Shown: positions 9,919 through 20,351, counted from the stretch's first letter. The stretch: DNA of 64,000 nt from Paludifilum halophilum (GCF_002245355.1 NZ_NOWF01000003.1:186001-250000), one strand, 5' to 3'. Numbers and translations are program-made. Notes: a model not told the origin generated them from the letters alone.

Positions 9919-9938
9919 GCAGATCCCCCTCACTTTCG

Positions 9939-10904
<966 letters not shown>

Positions 10905-10947
10905 TCACCTCGTTCAATCAAAACTGTTTCGCATCCCTTCGGGACTT

Positions 10948-10970
10948 TTTTTGTCCCTATGGGACAAAAA
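10948..10970. other. Perfect hairpin between accA and pfkA
   Basis: TTTTTGTCCC pairs perfectly with GGGACAAAAA over 10 bp around a TAT loop. Read in the direction of the operon, the T run precedes rather than follows the stem core, so it is not a classical terminator. A third GTCCC copy follows downstream, so alternative pairings are possible. It may be an mRNA processing or partial termination site that sets pfkA-pyk levels. Confidence 0.45.
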
Positions 10971-10992
10971 GAGAAACCGTGGTGGTTCTCTC

Positions 10993-11955
10993 CTAACCCA
11001 CGGTATTGAATACACCGATTTTCCCGTACTTTTGGTGTCGGTCCCGAACCAGTTTTTCTCTGTCCATGGATGACAGCTGCTCCAACGCATCGAGGATCGC
11101 CTTTTTTATCCAGTTTGCCTGAGTGACGGGATCTTTATGTGCCCCGCCCTTCGGTTCGGGAATCATTTGATCCACCACATTCAGATCGTAAAGATCTTGT
11201 GCGGTGATGTTCAACGCTCCCGCCGCCTCCTGAGCCTTGGCCGAATCCCTCCACAGAATGGCGGCCGCTCCCTCCGGTGAGATGACGGAATAATAAGCGT
11301 GCTCCAGCATCAGAAGGCGATTACCGACACTGATCGCCAGTGCCCCTCCGCTGCCTCCTTCACCGGTAACCACGCTGACAATGGGGACCTGAAACCCGGC
11401 CATTTCCCGAAGGTTTCGGGCGATCGCCTCCGATTGGCCCCGTTCTTCCGCCTCCACGCCGGGATGAGCTCCCTGAGTGTCCACAAAGCAGATGATCGGG
11501 CGGCCGAATTTGTCCGCCTGCTGCATCAGTCGTAAGGCCTTCCGATACCCTTCAGGGTGGGGAAGGCCGAAATTGCGGGCGATTTTATCCTTGGTATCCT
11601 TGCCCCGTTCGTGTCCAATCACCGTTACCGGTCGACCGTCCAGTTTGGCAATCCCCCCGATGATCGCCGGATCGTCACCGTACAGTCGGTCGCCGTGAAG
11701 TTCGATAAAATCGGTAAAGATGGACTTGATATAGTCCGAAGTTGTCGGACGGGAAGCGTGACGAGCGATCTGCACCTTTTGCCACGGGGTTAGATTCCCG
11801 TAGATTTCCGCTTCCAGCCTCCTCGCTCTCTCCTCCAAGGTGTTGATTTCCTCAGTGAAATCGATCGACTTATCCTGGGTAAACGTTTTTAGTTCAGCGA
11901 TTTTCTCCCTCAGTTCCACCAACGGTCGTTCAAAGGGGAGATGACCGTTATTCAT
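10993..11955 (-). CDS. accA: Acetyl-CoA carboxylase carboxyltransferase subunit alpha
   Basis: One half of the heterotetrameric carboxyltransferase that moves CO2 from carboxybiotin to acetyl-CoA to make malonyl-CoA (320 aa). N-terminal coiled region ([13 protein letters not shown]), then the crotonase-like fold with the [15 protein letters not shown] and [14 protein letters not shown] motifs that form the oxyanion and biotin site. GGGAGG lies 8 bases before ATG 11955. The start overlaps the end of accD by 8 bases, so the two subunits are translationally coupled. Confidence 0.97.
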   Translation of the reverse strand: MNNGHLPFERPLVELREKIAELKTFTQDKSIDFTEEINTLEERARRLEAEIYGNLTPWQKVQIARHASRPTTSDYIKSIFTDFIELHGDRLYGDDPAIIGGIAKLDGRPVTVIGHERGKDTKDKIARNFGLPHPEGYRKALRLMQQADKFGRPIICFVDTQGAHPGVEAEERGQSEAIARNLREMAGFQVPIVSVVTGEGGSGGALAISVGNRLLMLEHAYYSVISPEGAAAILWRDSAKAQEAAGALNITAQDLYDLNVVDQMIPEPKGGAHKDPVTQANWIKKAILDALEQLSSMDREKLVRDRHQKYGKIGVFNTVG

Positions 11956-12811
11956 GATTTTCCCTCCCGCTCCAATGCAGGTCCAAAAGTTGAATCAGAG
12001 TATCGCGCAGTTCCGATCGGTGCACAACCTGATCCAGCTGCCCGTGCTTGAGCAGAAACTCCGCTGTCTGGAAATCTTCAGGAAGCTTCTGGCGCACCGT
12101 CTGCTCGATGACCCGCCGCCCGGCGAATCCGATCAGGGCTTCCGGCTCCGCTATGTTGATATCCCCGAGGGAAGAGAAGCTGGCGGACACACCGCCGGTC
12201 GTCGGATTCGTCAAAACAGAGATGAACAGCACTTTCTCCCTGTGCAACCGTTCCAGCGCCGCACTGGTCTTGGCCATCTGCATCAGGGAGAGTACGCCTT
12301 CCTGCATCCGGGCTCCGCCGGATGCGGAAAAAAGGATCAAGGGGTATTTTTTTGTAGCGGCACGCTCAGCGGCCCGGGCGATCTTCTCCCCGACGACAGA
12401 ACCCATACTGCCCATGCGGAAGCGGGAGTCCATGACGCCGACGACAGAGGGATATCCGCCGACTGTCCCTTCTCCAGTCACCACCGCTTCATTCAGTTCT
12501 GTCTTCTCCATGTCCCGCTTTACCTTCTCCGGGTAGTTCGGAAAAGATAAAGGGTCCTCCGACAGGAGGTCTTTGTCATATTCAAAAAAACGCCCTTCAT
12601 CCACTGTCAACTGAATCCGTTCCGGAGCGGAGAGGGAAAAGTGATATCCACAGGATTTGCACACCTTTAAGTTCTTCTCCAACTCCTTGGAAAATCCGAT
12701 GGTACCGCAGCGGGGGCATTTTTGCATAATTCCCTCGGGGATCTCTCTTTTGGCTTGTTCCGAAGGGATCGTCGCGTACTTTTTTTGCTTCTTGAATAAA
12801 TCCTTTAACAC
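11948..12811 (-). CDS. accD: Acetyl-CoA carboxylase carboxyltransferase subunit beta
   Basis: The partner of AccA (287 aa). The N-terminus carries a four-cysteine zinc ribbon, CPRCG and CKSCG at about residues 32-54, and the catalytic half has [11 protein letters not shown] and [12 protein letters not shown]. The start is a GTG at 12811, with GAGGTG 7 bases upstream. It overlaps accA by 8 bases and follows a 60-aa conserved gene by 27 bases. In Bacillus, malonyl-CoA responsive FapR controls many lipid genes; I found no full FapR operator near here. Confidence 0.96.
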   Translation of the reverse strand: MLKDLFKKQKKYATIPSEQAKREIPEGIMQKCPRCGTIGFSKELEKNLKVCKSCGYHFSLSAPERIQLTVDEGRFFEYDKDLLSEDPLSFPNYPEKVKRDMEKTELNEAVVTGEGTVGGYPSVVGVMDSRFRMGSMGSVVGEKIARAAERAATKKYPLILFSASGGARMQEGVLSLMQMAKTSAALERLHREKVLFISVLTNPTTGGVSASFSSLGDINIAEPEALIGFAGRRVIEQTVRQKLPEDFQTAEFLLKHGQLDQVVHRSELRDTLIQLLDLHWSGRENHE

Positions 12812-12838
12812 GATAACACCTCATCCGAGCGGTAGTCT

Positions 12839-13021
12839 CTATAAAATCGAGCCCAGTACTTCCTGCACTTCCTGCAGTTCGGCTTCGGGCACCAACACCT
12901 CATACTGTTCTCCATGGAAACGCATCGACCGAATTTTCACCAAAAAACCTTCCAGGTCCAACCGGTCCCGAATACGCTTGGCCATCCTTTGGTTGGGAGA
13001 AACGTAAATGACAGTCCACAT
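12839..13021 (-). CDS. Small conserved protein, DUF2007-like
   Basis: A 60-aa protein. It has one alternating beta-alpha-beta pattern: a strand WTVIYVSP, a helix RMAKRIRDRLDLEGF, then the strand and helix pairs QYEVLVPEAELQEVQEVLG. This resembles DUF2007-type small alpha/beta domains, and similar 60-residue proteins sit upstream of accD in other Bacillales (sometimes mislabelled glutamate decarboxylase). It is far too short for any decarboxylase. GGAGG lies 11 bases before the ATG. Probably the first gene of the accD-accA-pfkA-pyk transcript. Function is unknown. Confidence 0.7.
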   Translation of the reverse strand: MWTVIYVSPNQRMAKRIRDRLDLEGFLVKIRSMRFHGEQYEVLVPEAELQEVQEVLGSIL

Positions 13022-13461
13022 GCGGTCGCTTCCTCCTTCGGCCTTTCAGCCGCCTTCACCGGAGACATCATAGCATAGATTGGAAACACACTGCAACGAA
13101 GCCGGGTGGGCAATGGTCCCGATCACCGGGACAAAGCCTTTCGTGAAAAACCCTGGCTTCGCCGAGTGTTCCTCAGCCGGCGGGCGGCAGCGAACCCTTG
13201 TCCCGACATCCCAAAGACCCGGATACTCGCATAAGTGTCCGCCGTCCGCCCTTCGGCCGGAGGAAGATCCCCGCATGGTTGGGAGGTATTGGGTTACCGG
13301 ATATACGGAAGGAAGCCGTTTAAAGCCCGATCGACTTCCGCTTCGTTGGTTGGACAAAAGCGCTTCCGGTACTTAGAAGGAGAGCGAACATCCGGCATCC
13401 GCCAATCGTTGGCGGAGCAGAGCGGAAAGCCGTCCCTTCCCGGACAGAATCCATCTCCTTT
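13022..13461. other. 440-base gene-free stretch with several inverted repeats
   Basis: No convincing gene on either strand; the short frames here have no ribosome site or recognisable protein pattern. It contains CCGCCAA/TTGGCGG (13399-13415, 3-base loop), GTCCCG...CGGGAC near 13116-13132 and CCGCCC...GGCCGG near 13247-13261. It lies downstream of the malic enzyme gene and upstream of the acc operon, so it should hold a terminator and the acc promoter or leader. Confidence 0.5.
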
Positions 13462-14694
13462 TCAAGAGATCTGCGTCAATTTCACCGTTCGCTCATAAAC
13501 TTCCTGCGGATCCAGCTGAATGCGCGCTTGTCCCGTCTCCATCGCCGCTCGGGCTACTCCGGCCGCCACCTGGGGGGCCACTTTCGGGTTGAAGGGAGCC
13601 GGAATGACCGTTTCCGGGGTCAATTCCTCTTCCTCGATCAGATCGGCGATAGCATAGGCGGCTGCGATTTTCATCGATTCGTTGATCCCTCGGGCGTGGA
13701 CATCCAGAGCTCCGCGGAAGATTCCCGGAAAGGCCAATACATTGTTCACCTGGTTGGGGAAATCGGAGCGGCCGGTGCCCACCACCATCGCTCCGGCTTC
13801 ATAGGCGTCAGCGGGCATGATCTCCGGAACGGGGTTAGCCATCGCAAAGATGATCGGATCCCGGTTCATGGAACGAACCATTTCAGGAGTCACGGCTCCC
13901 GCCACTGAGACACCGATGAACACATCGGCTCCCTGCATCGCTTCCGCCAAAGTTCCCTGTATCCCCTCTCGGTTGGTTACCTTGGCGATGTCCTCCTTGA
14001 CTTTATTCATTCCCTCGCGGCGGCTTTCATAAATGGTGCCTTTGCTGTCACACATGATGACATCCTTCACACCGAGAGACAGGAGCAGTTTGATGATGGC
14101 AATTCCGGCAGCTCCCGCCCCGTTGGCCACCACCTTGATTTCATTCATGTTCTTGTTGACGACTTTCAGAGCGTTGATCAGACCGGCCAGCGTAACGATG
14201 GCCGTCCCGTGCTGGTCGTCGTGAAAGACGGGAATGTCGATTTCTTTTTTTAAACGCTCCTCAATCAAGAAACATTTAGGTGCGGCGATATCCTCCAGAT
14301 TGACACCGCCAAAGGTGGGAGACAGCAGTTTGACAGTTTCGACAATCTTGTCGATTTCCGATGAATCGACACAGAGGGGAAAAGCATCTACCCCCGCGAA
14401 GGATTTGAACAGCACCGCCTTTCCTTCCATAACGGGCATAGCCGCATGGGGACCGATGTTTCCCAAACCCAAAACCGCCGTCCCATCGGACACGACAGCG
14501 ACCAAGTTGCCTTTCATCGTGTAATCATATACTTGGTTCTGATCGGTATGGATCTCCTTGCAGGGTTCAGCTACACCCGGCGAATAAGCGAGACTCAAGT
14601 CCTTGGCATTGTTGACAGCTACTTTGGATGTTACCGTCAGTTTTCCCTGCTGATCACGGTGCAGCTTCAACGATTCTTCTCGCAACGAGGACAA
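13462..14694 (-). CDS. ytsJ: Malic enzyme (YtsJ type)
   Basis: Oxidatively decarboxylates malate to pyruvate (410 aa). It closely follows the B. subtilis YtsJ pattern: the catalytic tyrosine in LAYSPGVAEPC, the lysine region in GNLVAVVSDGTAVLGLGNIG, metal ligands in FHDDQHGTA, and the Rossmann motif VVANGAGAAGIA. YtsJ prefers NADP; the cofactor here is not certain from the sequence. The only supported start is TTG 14694, with AAAGGAG 10 bases upstream. A -10-like TATAAT and an inverted repeat lie in the 60 bases before it. Confidence 0.95.
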   Translation of the reverse strand: MSSLREESLKLHRDQQGKLTVTSKVAVNNAKDLSLAYSPGVAEPCKEIHTDQNQVYDYTMKGNLVAVVSDGTAVLGLGNIGPHAAMPVMEGKAVLFKSFAGVDAFPLCVDSSEIDKIVETVKLLSPTFGGVNLEDIAAPKCFLIEERLKKEIDIPVFHDDQHGTAIVTLAGLINALKVVNKNMNEIKVVANGAGAAGIAIIKLLLSLGVKDVIMCDSKGTIYESRREGMNKVKEDIAKVTNREGIQGTLAEAMQGADVFIGVSVAGAVTPEMVRSMNRDPIIFAMANPVPEIMPADAYEAGAMVVGTGRSDFPNQVNNVLAFPGIFRGALDVHARGINESMKIAAAYAIADLIEEEELTPETVIPAPFNPKVAPQVAAGVARAAMETGQARIQLDPQEVYERTVKLTQIS

Positions 14695-14727
14695 TCCGTT
14701 TCAACTCCTTTAGATCCGATCACGGCG

Positions 14728-14759
14728 GTGGTCAGACCACTGCAATAATTATTATTATA
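14728..14759 (-). promoter_or_regulatory. Candidate promoter and operator of the malic enzyme gene
   Basis: Minus-strand TATAAT at 14754-14759 is a good -10, but no strong -35 is visible 17-18 bases upstream. Between it and the start codon, GTGGTC and GACCAC form a perfect 6-bp inverted repeat with a one-base spacer at 14728-14740. A repressor bound there would block early elongation. Confidence 0.4.
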
Positions 14760-14788
14760 TCAAAAGGCAGTCCTTGCGGGAAAGGGAA

Positions 14789-14867
14789 GGAGATGGGCTC
14801 AAACCCCGCTAACGAAGAAAACCTGCTTCTTTCTATGAAGAGCTCACCATAATTCCAACCCATCTCC
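14789..14867 (-). ncRNA. Possible structured RNA between the siroheme gene and the malic enzyme gene
   Basis: An 11-bp closing stem, GGAGATGGGTT with AGCCCATCTCC (minus strand), encloses about 57 bases containing a GAAG/CTTC inner hairpin. It lies 30 bases before the malic enzyme -10. There is no T run, so it is not a simple terminator. I could not match it to a riboswitch family. It may be a processed 3' end of the upstream gene or a small RNA. Confidence 0.3.
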
Positions 14868-14898
14868 CTCAGCATGCGATAAGAAATAAAAGAGCTCT

Positions 14899-15456
14899 TT
14901 ACAAGCCCTTTACCAAACCCTTCAACCTTTTCCGCTTTTCCTCGGGGCTCCATCCGCTTCTTTTGATCCGTTCCCTCTCCTGATACAATTGATCCAGCTT
15001 GGCTTCCCAGGTTTCATCATACCGTTCGGACAGCTCATCCCGGATCTTTTTTGCCAGAACCGGGCTGGCCCCCATGGTGGAAACGGCGAGAACCAGACGG
15101 CCGCGGCGCAGGCGGGCAGGAATATGAAAATTGCCGAAACGGGGTTGATCGACCACCGTAACCAGTTGTCTCGGCTGAACACATGCCGCCACCCGGCGGT
15201 TTACCTCAGGCGAATCAGTCGCCGCCACTACCACCCACGCTTCATTCAGGTCCCCCGGGTCAAAGAGCTTCCTACACCAATCGATCATGCCCTGTTCCGC
15301 CTGTTCCCGCAGAAAGGCGGAGGCCTCCGGAGCAATCACGGTGATGCTCGCCCCCGCTTCCAGCAACGCACTCACTTTTCGGGCGGCTACCGTACCACCC
15401 CCGACAACGACGGCCCGCTGGCCGGAAAGATCCACCATCAGCGGAATCTGGGACAT
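14899..15456 (-). CDS. Precorrin-2 dehydrogenase / sirohydrochlorin ferrochelatase-type protein (siroheme synthesis)
   Basis: A 185-aa Met8/SirC/YlnF-type protein that oxidises precorrin-2 to sirohydrochlorin with NAD, for the siroheme cofactor of sulfite reductase. The N-terminal Rossmann fold has VVVGGGTVAARKV, followed by AATDSPEVNRRV and the dimerisation segment STMGASPVLAKKIRDEL. The C-terminus is short, so a chelatase function is uncertain. ATG 15456 is chosen because AAAGGA lies 8 bases upstream. It lies beyond ydbS-ydbT from the cobA-sulfate operon, so is probably transcribed separately. Confidence 0.9.
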   Translation of the reverse strand: MSQIPLMVDLSGQRAVVVGGGTVAARKVSALLEAGASITVIAPEASAFLREQAEQGMIDWCRKLFDPGDLNEAWVVVAATDSPEVNRRVAACVQPRQLVTVVDQPRFGNFHIPARLRRGRLVLAVSTMGASPVLAKKIRDELSERYDETWEAKLDQLYQERERIKRSGWSPEEKRKRLKGLVKGL

Positions 15457-15672
15457 GATATTCATCCTTTCTTTCGTTGGTCACCGTACAAAACACCGCT
15501 TTCATTTTTCAGGGCATCCCCTGCAAACCCTCTCTTGTTTCTCAAAACGGAAACCGAAGGGCTTCCGTTTCCCGATCCCGCCAAAGAAAAGGAGGGTCCG
15601 GTGAAGGGCAGGGTTCCCGCCAAAATTGTCGAATCTTACATTCGACGCCCATGAAAAAGGAGGACTTCTCTG

Positions 15673-16152
15673 TTGCAGCAGCCACCGCAACATCGCATCG
15701 ACCCGCTGGCCATCCGCGTATGGAGGATCAGCGGGATTTTGACCACCATCTTTCTCTATTCCATCACAGGCGGAGTGACCATCGCCGTTCATACATTCGG
15801 ATGGACCGACTGGATTACAGCCGCCGGCCTCATTATCGCCACTCTATCGGCTGTTCCTCTCATCTTCCTGGCGCCTCAGCTCCGCTGGAGATATTATCGG
15901 TATGAAATCTCTGAAAAAGAAGTTTACATTCAGTCCGGTTTTTTCTCCATCAAACGGACCTTAATCCCCATGGTCCGGGTTCAACATGTAAATACCAGTC
16001 AAGGACCCGTTTTGCGACGATACCGGCTGGCGGAATTGGAAATCCATACGGCTGGAGGGGGCTCTTTTTCCATTCCCGCTTTAAAGATGAACGATGCCGA
16101 CGAGTTACGCGACCGGATCGGCTCCTGGGTGAGGGCAGCAGAGGATGAATAA
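15673..16152 (+). CDS. ydbS: YdbS-like membrane protein with bacterial PH domain
   Basis: A 159-aa membrane protein. Two hydrophobic segments (about residues 18-45 and 48-70) precede a bPH2 domain that starts at YRYEISEKEVYIQSGFF and contains the PMVRVQHVNTSQGP signature. The start is TTG 15673 with AAAGGAGG 9 bases upstream. It overlaps ydbT by 8 bases. YdbS-YdbT pairs are widespread in Bacillales; they have been linked to resistance to amylolysin-type bacteriocins, but the molecular role is unknown. Confidence 0.85.
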   Translation: MQQPPQHRIDPLAIRVWRISGILTTIFLYSITGGVTIAVHTFGWTDWITAAGLIIATLSAVPLIFLAPQLRWRYYRYEISEKEVYIQSGFFSIKRTLIPMVRVQHVNTSQGPVLRRYRLAELEIHTAGGGSFSIPALKMNDADELRDRIGSWVRAAEDE

Positions 16153-17617
16153 ACCGAGACGGCTTCACCCTTCCACCATTCTGGTCACGATCATCAAGAA
16201 CATCAAGGAGCTATTATACCCCCTCCTCGTCTCCTTCGGGATCAGCCTGTTCAGCGAAGATATGGGGCAAAAGCTGATTTGGGTCCTGACAGGAAGCTCC
16301 GCTGTCCTTATTTGGATTATCGCCAACAGTTTTCTCCGTTGGTATCGACAAGTTTATTATCTGGAGAATGATGAATTTCGTATAGAAAAAGGGGCCTGGT
16401 TGAAAAGAAAGATTTATATTCCCCTGGAACGAATCCAGTCTGTCGATGATGTCGAGAGGATCTGGCACCGCCTTTTCGGTGTCGTCCAATTGCAGATTGA
16501 AACGGCCAGCAGCGAAAGCGAACCGGAGGCTGTATTGGCTGCTGTCACCAAACGGGACGCCGCAAAATTGAAGCGAGCGCTGTTTCGGCGACCCCGGGCG
16601 GGAAAGCAGTCCCCGTCCGCAGGAGAAGGGGAGAAACTTTCAATAGAGAATCAACCGGACCGTCCCCGCCTTCGCCTGAGTCATCGGCGCCTTCTGATCG
16701 CCGGTTTAACCTCGGGACGGATCGGGGTGATGCTGGCCGTCCTGGGACCTCTTTTCTCCATCGTCATCGATCTGATCGATCTCGACACGGCGTTTTTTGA
16801 ATCGATTTTCCGGTCCGCCGCTCCCTTCTTCTCCCTGGGAGGAGTGATTGTTTTGGTACTGATAGGAGCGCTGGGAGCTTGGCTGCTTTCCATCGGAAGC
16901 ACCGTCATCCTGGAGGCCGGATTTACCGTGCGCCATGATGGGAACTATTTGTTCATCGAACGAGGGTTGTTGGAGCGGAGGAGAACTTCTCTGCCCCTGA
17001 AAAAAATTCAAGCCGTTCACCTGGTGGAAAGCGTCTTGCGCCAGCCCTTCGGCTTTGTGACGATTCAGGTGGAAAGCGCGGGATACGGCGGGGAGTCGGA
17101 CCAACGAGTTGTCTGTTTCCCCCTGTTAAAACGATCGGAAATCGATACTTTCCTCGCGGACTTCCTGCCGGAATTCGCACCGGCGTCTCGGATGGGGATT
17201 CGCCCCCTTCCATCTCGAGTGCGAAAGCGCATGATCGGGTATTCCCTCCCGATTACAGCCGGATTAGCGGGTACAGCTTGGTATTTCTCCCCTTCCTGGG
17301 GAGGTTACGCATTTTTTCTTCCGCTTCTAGACGCCCTTTACGGATATTGGCGATTTAAAAGCGGCGGTTGGCAAGTGGAAAAGGGGGTGGCCGTTTTCAG
17401 GAGTCGTCTGATCAACCGCAGAACGGTTTTTTTGCCCCGGCGAGCGATCCAGTCCCGAACCCTATCCCAAAACCCCCTCACCCGGCGTGCCGGTCTGGCC
17501 GTCTTTCAAGCCCGGCTGGCTTCGGGCAACCAGTACGAAAGCAAACTTCTGGAACGAACGGACGCTGTGACAATGATCCGGGAAACGGACCCGGAACCAA
17601 ACAGAACTTCGGCGTAA
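16145..17617 (+). CDS. ydbT: YdbT-like membrane protein with several bacterial PH domains
   Basis: A 490-aa partner of YdbS. It has an N-terminal pair of membrane segments (about 20-60), a first bPH2 domain (YYLENDEFRIEKGAWL...IPLERIQSVDDV), a basic linker (about 140-180), membrane segments (about 190-260), a second bPH2 domain (LFIERGLLERR...LKKIQAVHLVES), two more membrane segments (about 360-390) and a third bPH2 domain (VFRSRLINRRTVFLPRRAIQSRT). The start overlaps ydbS. The stop codon is the loop of the terminator hairpin that follows. Confidence 0.87.
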   Translation: MNKPRRLHPSTILVTIIKNIKELLYPLLVSFGISLFSEDMGQKLIWVLTGSSAVLIWIIANSFLRWYRQVYYLENDEFRIEKGAWLKRKIYIPLERIQSVDDVERIWHRLFGVVQLQIETASSESEPEAVLAAVTKRDAAKLKRALFRRPRAGKQSPSAGEGEKLSIENQPDRPRLRLSHRRLLIAGLTSGRIGVMLAVLGPLFSIVIDLIDLDTAFFESIFRSAAPFFSLGGVIVLVLIGALGAWLLSIGSTVILEAGFTVRHDGNYLFIERGLLERRRTSLPLKKIQAVHLVESVLRQPFGFVTIQVESAGYGGESDQRVVCFPLLKRSEIDTFLADFLPEFAPASRMGIRPLPSRVRKRMIGYSLPITAGLAGTAWYFSPSWGGYAFFLPLLDALYGYWRFKSGGWQVEKGVAVFRSRLINRRTVFLPRRAIQSRTLSQNPLTRRAGLAVFQARLASGNQYESKLLERTDAVTMIRETDPEPNRTSA

Positions 17618-17627
17618 CGCCGAAGTT
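17605..17627 (+). terminator. Terminator with the ydbT stop codon in its loop
   Basis: AACTTCGGCG and CGCCGAAGTT form a perfect 10-bp stem; the 3-base loop TAA is the ydbT stop codon. A short T-rich stretch (TTCTT) follows. It is oriented against the end of cobA and may act in both directions. Confidence 0.6.
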
Positions 17628-17666
17628 CTTCAGCTAAAAAGCGTTGTGAATCATTCCACGGCGGTA

Positions 17667-18452
17667 TCAAAGAGCTTCCACCGAATGAATATCCGGGAGC
17701 GAAGAGGGATACAAACGTTCAAACCATCGCAGTTGGTCACGCAACCGAACGACCTCTCCGACGATGATCATCGTTGGATTCCGAACCGGAACCCGCTCCA
17801 TGCGGTCGACGATATCGTCCAGAGTTCCTGTGACCGTCGTCTGATCCCCCGTCGTACCCCACTGAACCAATGCGACAGGGGTGTAGGGATCCTTACCGCA
17901 GCGGATCAGCTTTTCCCGGATATGGGGAAGGTTTTTGACCCCCATATAAATGGCCAGGGTATCGACGCCGCGGGCCAAGCTTTCCCAGTTTACTTCATCT
18001 TCCATTCCTTGACGTCGATGACCGGTAACAAAGGCGAAGGTAGAGGCGTATTCCCGATGGGTAACCGGAATTCCGGCATAGGCCGGGGCGGCGATTCCCG
18101 CTGTGATTCCGGGAACCACTTCAAATTCCAGCCCGCTCCTGGCGAGAGCCTGCGCTTCCTCCCCTCCGCGCCCGTAGATGAAGGGATCCCCCCCTTTCAG
18201 CCGGGTGACGATCTTCCCTCCCGCGGCATGCTTAATAAGGAAACGGTTGATGGTCTCCTGCTTCATGGTATGGTAGTCAGGAAGTTTCCCGCAGTAGATG
18301 AGGTCCGTTCCCGCCCCGGCATATTCCAGCAATTCCCGATTGATTAGCCGGTCGTACAGAATCACATCCGCTTCCTGAATACACCGCAACCCTTTTAAGG
18401 TGATCAGTTCCGGATCTCCGGGACCGGCTCCCACCAAGTACACTTTTCCCAT
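17667..18452 (-). CDS. cobA: Uroporphyrinogen-III C-methyltransferase (SUMT)
   Basis: Methylates uroporphyrinogen III at C2 and C7 using SAM to give precorrin-2, feeding siroheme for the neighbouring sulfite reductase (261 aa). SUMT signatures are present: VYLVGAGPGDPELITLKG at the N-terminus, the RLKGGDPFIYGRGGEE motif, and VPGITAGIAAPAYAGIPVTHR. GGGAGG lies about 10 bases before ATG 18452. It is the last gene of the sulfate operon, 34 bases after the DUF3906 gene. Precorrin-2 oxidation is provided by the gene at 14899-15456. Confidence 0.95.
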   Translation of the reverse strand: MGKVYLVGAGPGDPELITLKGLRCIQEADVILYDRLINRELLEYAGAGTDLIYCGKLPDYHTMKQETINRFLIKHAAGGKIVTRLKGGDPFIYGRGGEEAQALARSGLEFEVVPGITAGIAAPAYAGIPVTHREYASTFAFVTGHRRQGMEDEVNWESLARGVDTLAIYMGVKNLPHIREKLIRCGKDPYTPVALVQWGTTGDQTTVTGTLDDIVDRMERVPVRNPTMIIVGEVVRLRDQLRWFERLYPSSLPDIHSVEAL

Positions 18453-18486
18453 CCACTCCAGCCTCCCTGTTTACGGCCCCCCTCCT

Positions 18487-18705
18487 TCAGCTGAGGAGCG
18501 TCTCCCGCTCGTAGAGAACAAAGCCTCCCCCTTTGCGAATCCGCTTTTTCTCGTAAAGGGAGATGTCCTCCACCGAGGGCATTTTCAAGAAATACTTTTC
18601 CAATTCCGCTTCAACGATTTGAAAGGCTTCGTCATCACCGGAGGCAGCCACCACCACGTCAATCACTTCTTGATTGGCAGTCACTTCAAAACGGTACAGA
18701 TACAA
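18487..18705 (-). CDS. DUF3906 family protein in the sulfate operon
   Basis: A 72-aa protein with the DUF3906 pattern: a strand LYRFEVTAN, a helix GDDEAFQIVEAELEKYF, and a C-terminal KKRIRKGGGFVLYE strand. The start is TTG 18705 with GGAGGG 8 bases upstream. It lies 14 bases after the sulfite reductase gene and 34 before cobA. No function is known for the family. Its position suggests a part in siroheme delivery or sulfite reductase assembly, which is inference only. Confidence 0.75.
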   Translation of the reverse strand: MYLYRFEVTANQEVIDVVVAASGDDEAFQIVEAELEKYFLKMPSVEDISLYEKKRIRKGGGFVLYERETLLS

Positions 18706-18719
18706 AGAAAACCCTCCGA

Positions 18720-20351
18720 TCAGGATGCCTGGGGAACTACCCGGGACAGGATGTCATTCAGTTCCTGCTGCAACCGTTCCACCCCGACACGTTCCACAAA
18801 TCGGTAGAAGGACTCGCCCGCCACCTTTTCTTCCTTGAAAAAGGCGAGAAGTTCTCTCAGCACCGGGGCCAAATGCTCTCCGTCCACTTTTCCCTTCAGT
18901 TTTTGGTTGAACTTTCCACCGTGATCCAGAGTCCCTCCGACATAAATTTCAAAGGCGTCAACGAGTCCTTGTTTCTCCTTGGACTTCATCTTAATCCCCT
19001 GCAATCCGATATCGGCGATCTGGCGCTGTCCGCAGGAATTGGGGCAACCGACCATATGGATGCGGACCGGAACATCGAGCGCGATCTCCTCATCCAGATA
19101 TTCGGCAATCCTCCGCATCCGTTCCTTCGTCTCCACTAAAGCCAGATTACAATACTCAATGCCGGTACAGGAGACGGAATAGGCGATAAAATGGCGGGGA
19201 TGAACAGAAATCCGTCGGAACACGTTTTCTTTCAAAAGATCTTCCACTTTTTCATCGGGGATGTTGGGGATAATCACATTTTGTGAGTTGCAGGTGCGAA
19301 TCTCTCCGTTCCCGTATTCCTTGGAAATGCGGGCCAGTTCGAACACTTCTTCCGATGTCATACGACCGATGGGAACGTTGAACCCGATGTAGGACAGCCC
19401 TTTTTGTTTCTGGGGATGGACTCCGTAAAAATATCCGGCGTTCCACTCCTCCAACCGGCTCTCCCCACGGCTTGGCAACGGCCCGGTATATTCGAGCAAT
19501 TTCTCCCTGAACTTTTCCGGACCCCAGTCCGCCATCAGGAACTTGAGCCGGGCCCGGGTCCGCTTCTGACGGTATCCGTAATCCCGGAAAATCGTCGTCA
19601 CAGCGACTGCGACATCCTTCACCCGTTCCGGCTGGATGAACAGATCCAGCTCCTGGGCCAGGTAGGGACGCGAAGACAAGCCTCCGCCCACTTTCAGGTG
19701 AAAGCCGGGAACCGTTTTCCCGTCGATCTCCTTCACTGCCGGGGTGAATGCGACGCAGTTGATCTCCGCGTGGGAGGCGTTATGAACGTTGGCGCTGATC
19801 GACATCTTATATTTTCGGGGCAGATTAGAGAAATCTTTGTTGTGCTGAAAGTGATCAAATACCTCTTTGACGATGGAACGGGTATCGATCAGTTCGTTGG
19901 GATCGATCCCGGCCAAAGGGTTTCCGACAATGTTCCGGGTGATGTCCCCGCAGGCTCCGGCGGTAGAAAGGCCCACCCGTTCCAATCGGCGAAAAATATC
20001 CGGGATCTCCCCGATCCGGAGCCAGTGAAACTGAATCGCCTGTCGGGTGGTCACATCAAAAATGTCGCGACCGTAATCCCGGGCGATCCCCGCCAGTGTC
20101 GTCGCTTGCTCATAATTGAGGACGCCGGAGGGAACACAGACCCGCATCATGAAATAGCCGTCTTCTCTCGGTTTTTGCAGGTAGAGCCCCGCCCATTTGA
20201 ACAAAGGCCACCGTTCCTTGGGAATCGATGAAAACCCTTCCTCGGCATAGCGGGGGATCTCCTTGAAGATGTCCAACCCGTCGGTCTCCAATTTCTGTTT
20301 TTCCGTATCGTTCAGCTTTTCATTATTCGCCCAATGTTTGGTGTAAGTCAC
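18720..20351 (-). CDS. Assimilatory sulfite (or nitrite) reductase, siroheme/4Fe-4S, ferredoxin-type
   Basis: A 543-aa single-subunit NirA/Sir-type reductase. Both halves of the duplicated siroheme fold are visible: the first with [12 protein letters not shown] and [16 protein letters not shown], the second with the four cysteines binding the 4Fe-4S cluster and siroheme, in [11 protein letters not shown] and [10 protein letters not shown]. It reduces sulfite to sulfide with six electrons from ferredoxin; nitrite reductases share the motif. Operon context (cysH, sat, cysC, cobA) makes sulfite the likely substrate. GTG start 20351 with GGAGGG upstream. It overlaps the end of cysC by 29 bases. 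Confidence 0.93.
   Translation of the reverse strand: MTYTKHWANNEKLNDTEKQKLETDGLDIFKEIPRYAEEGFSSIPKERWPLFKWAGLYLQKPREDGYFMMRVCVPSGVLNYEQATTLAGIARDYGRDIFDVTTRQAIQFHWLRIGEIPDIFRRLERVGLSTAGACGDITRNIVGNPLAGIDPNELIDTRSIVKEVFDHFQHNKDFSNLPRKYKMSISANVHNASHAEINCVAFTPAVKEIDGKTVPGFHLKVGGGLSSRPYLAQELDLFIQPERVKDVAVAVTTIFRDYGYRQKRTRARLKFLMADWGPEKFREKLLEYTGPLPSRGESRLEEWNAGYFYGVHPQKQKGLSYIGFNVPIGRMTSEEVFELARISKEYGNGEIRTCNSQNVIIPNIPDEKVEDLLKENVFRRISVHPRHFIAYSVSCTGIEYCNLALVETKERMRRIAEYLDEEIALDVPVRIHMVGCPNSCGQRQIADIGLQGIKMKSKEKQGLVDAFEIYVGGTLDHGGKFNQKLKGKVDGEHLAPVLRELLAFFKEEKVAGESFYRFVERVGVERLQQELNDILSRVVPQAS

Noticed and set aside
12839-13021. Glutamate decarboxylase
   Set aside because: The name is attached to similar 60-aa proteins in some annotations, but the protein is far too short and has no PLP-binding lysine motif.
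13022-13461. FapR operator or T-box upstream of the acc operon
   Set aside because: Only a partial GGTACTTAG half-site is visible near 13369, and no T-box sequence or tRNA-like leader elements can be read.
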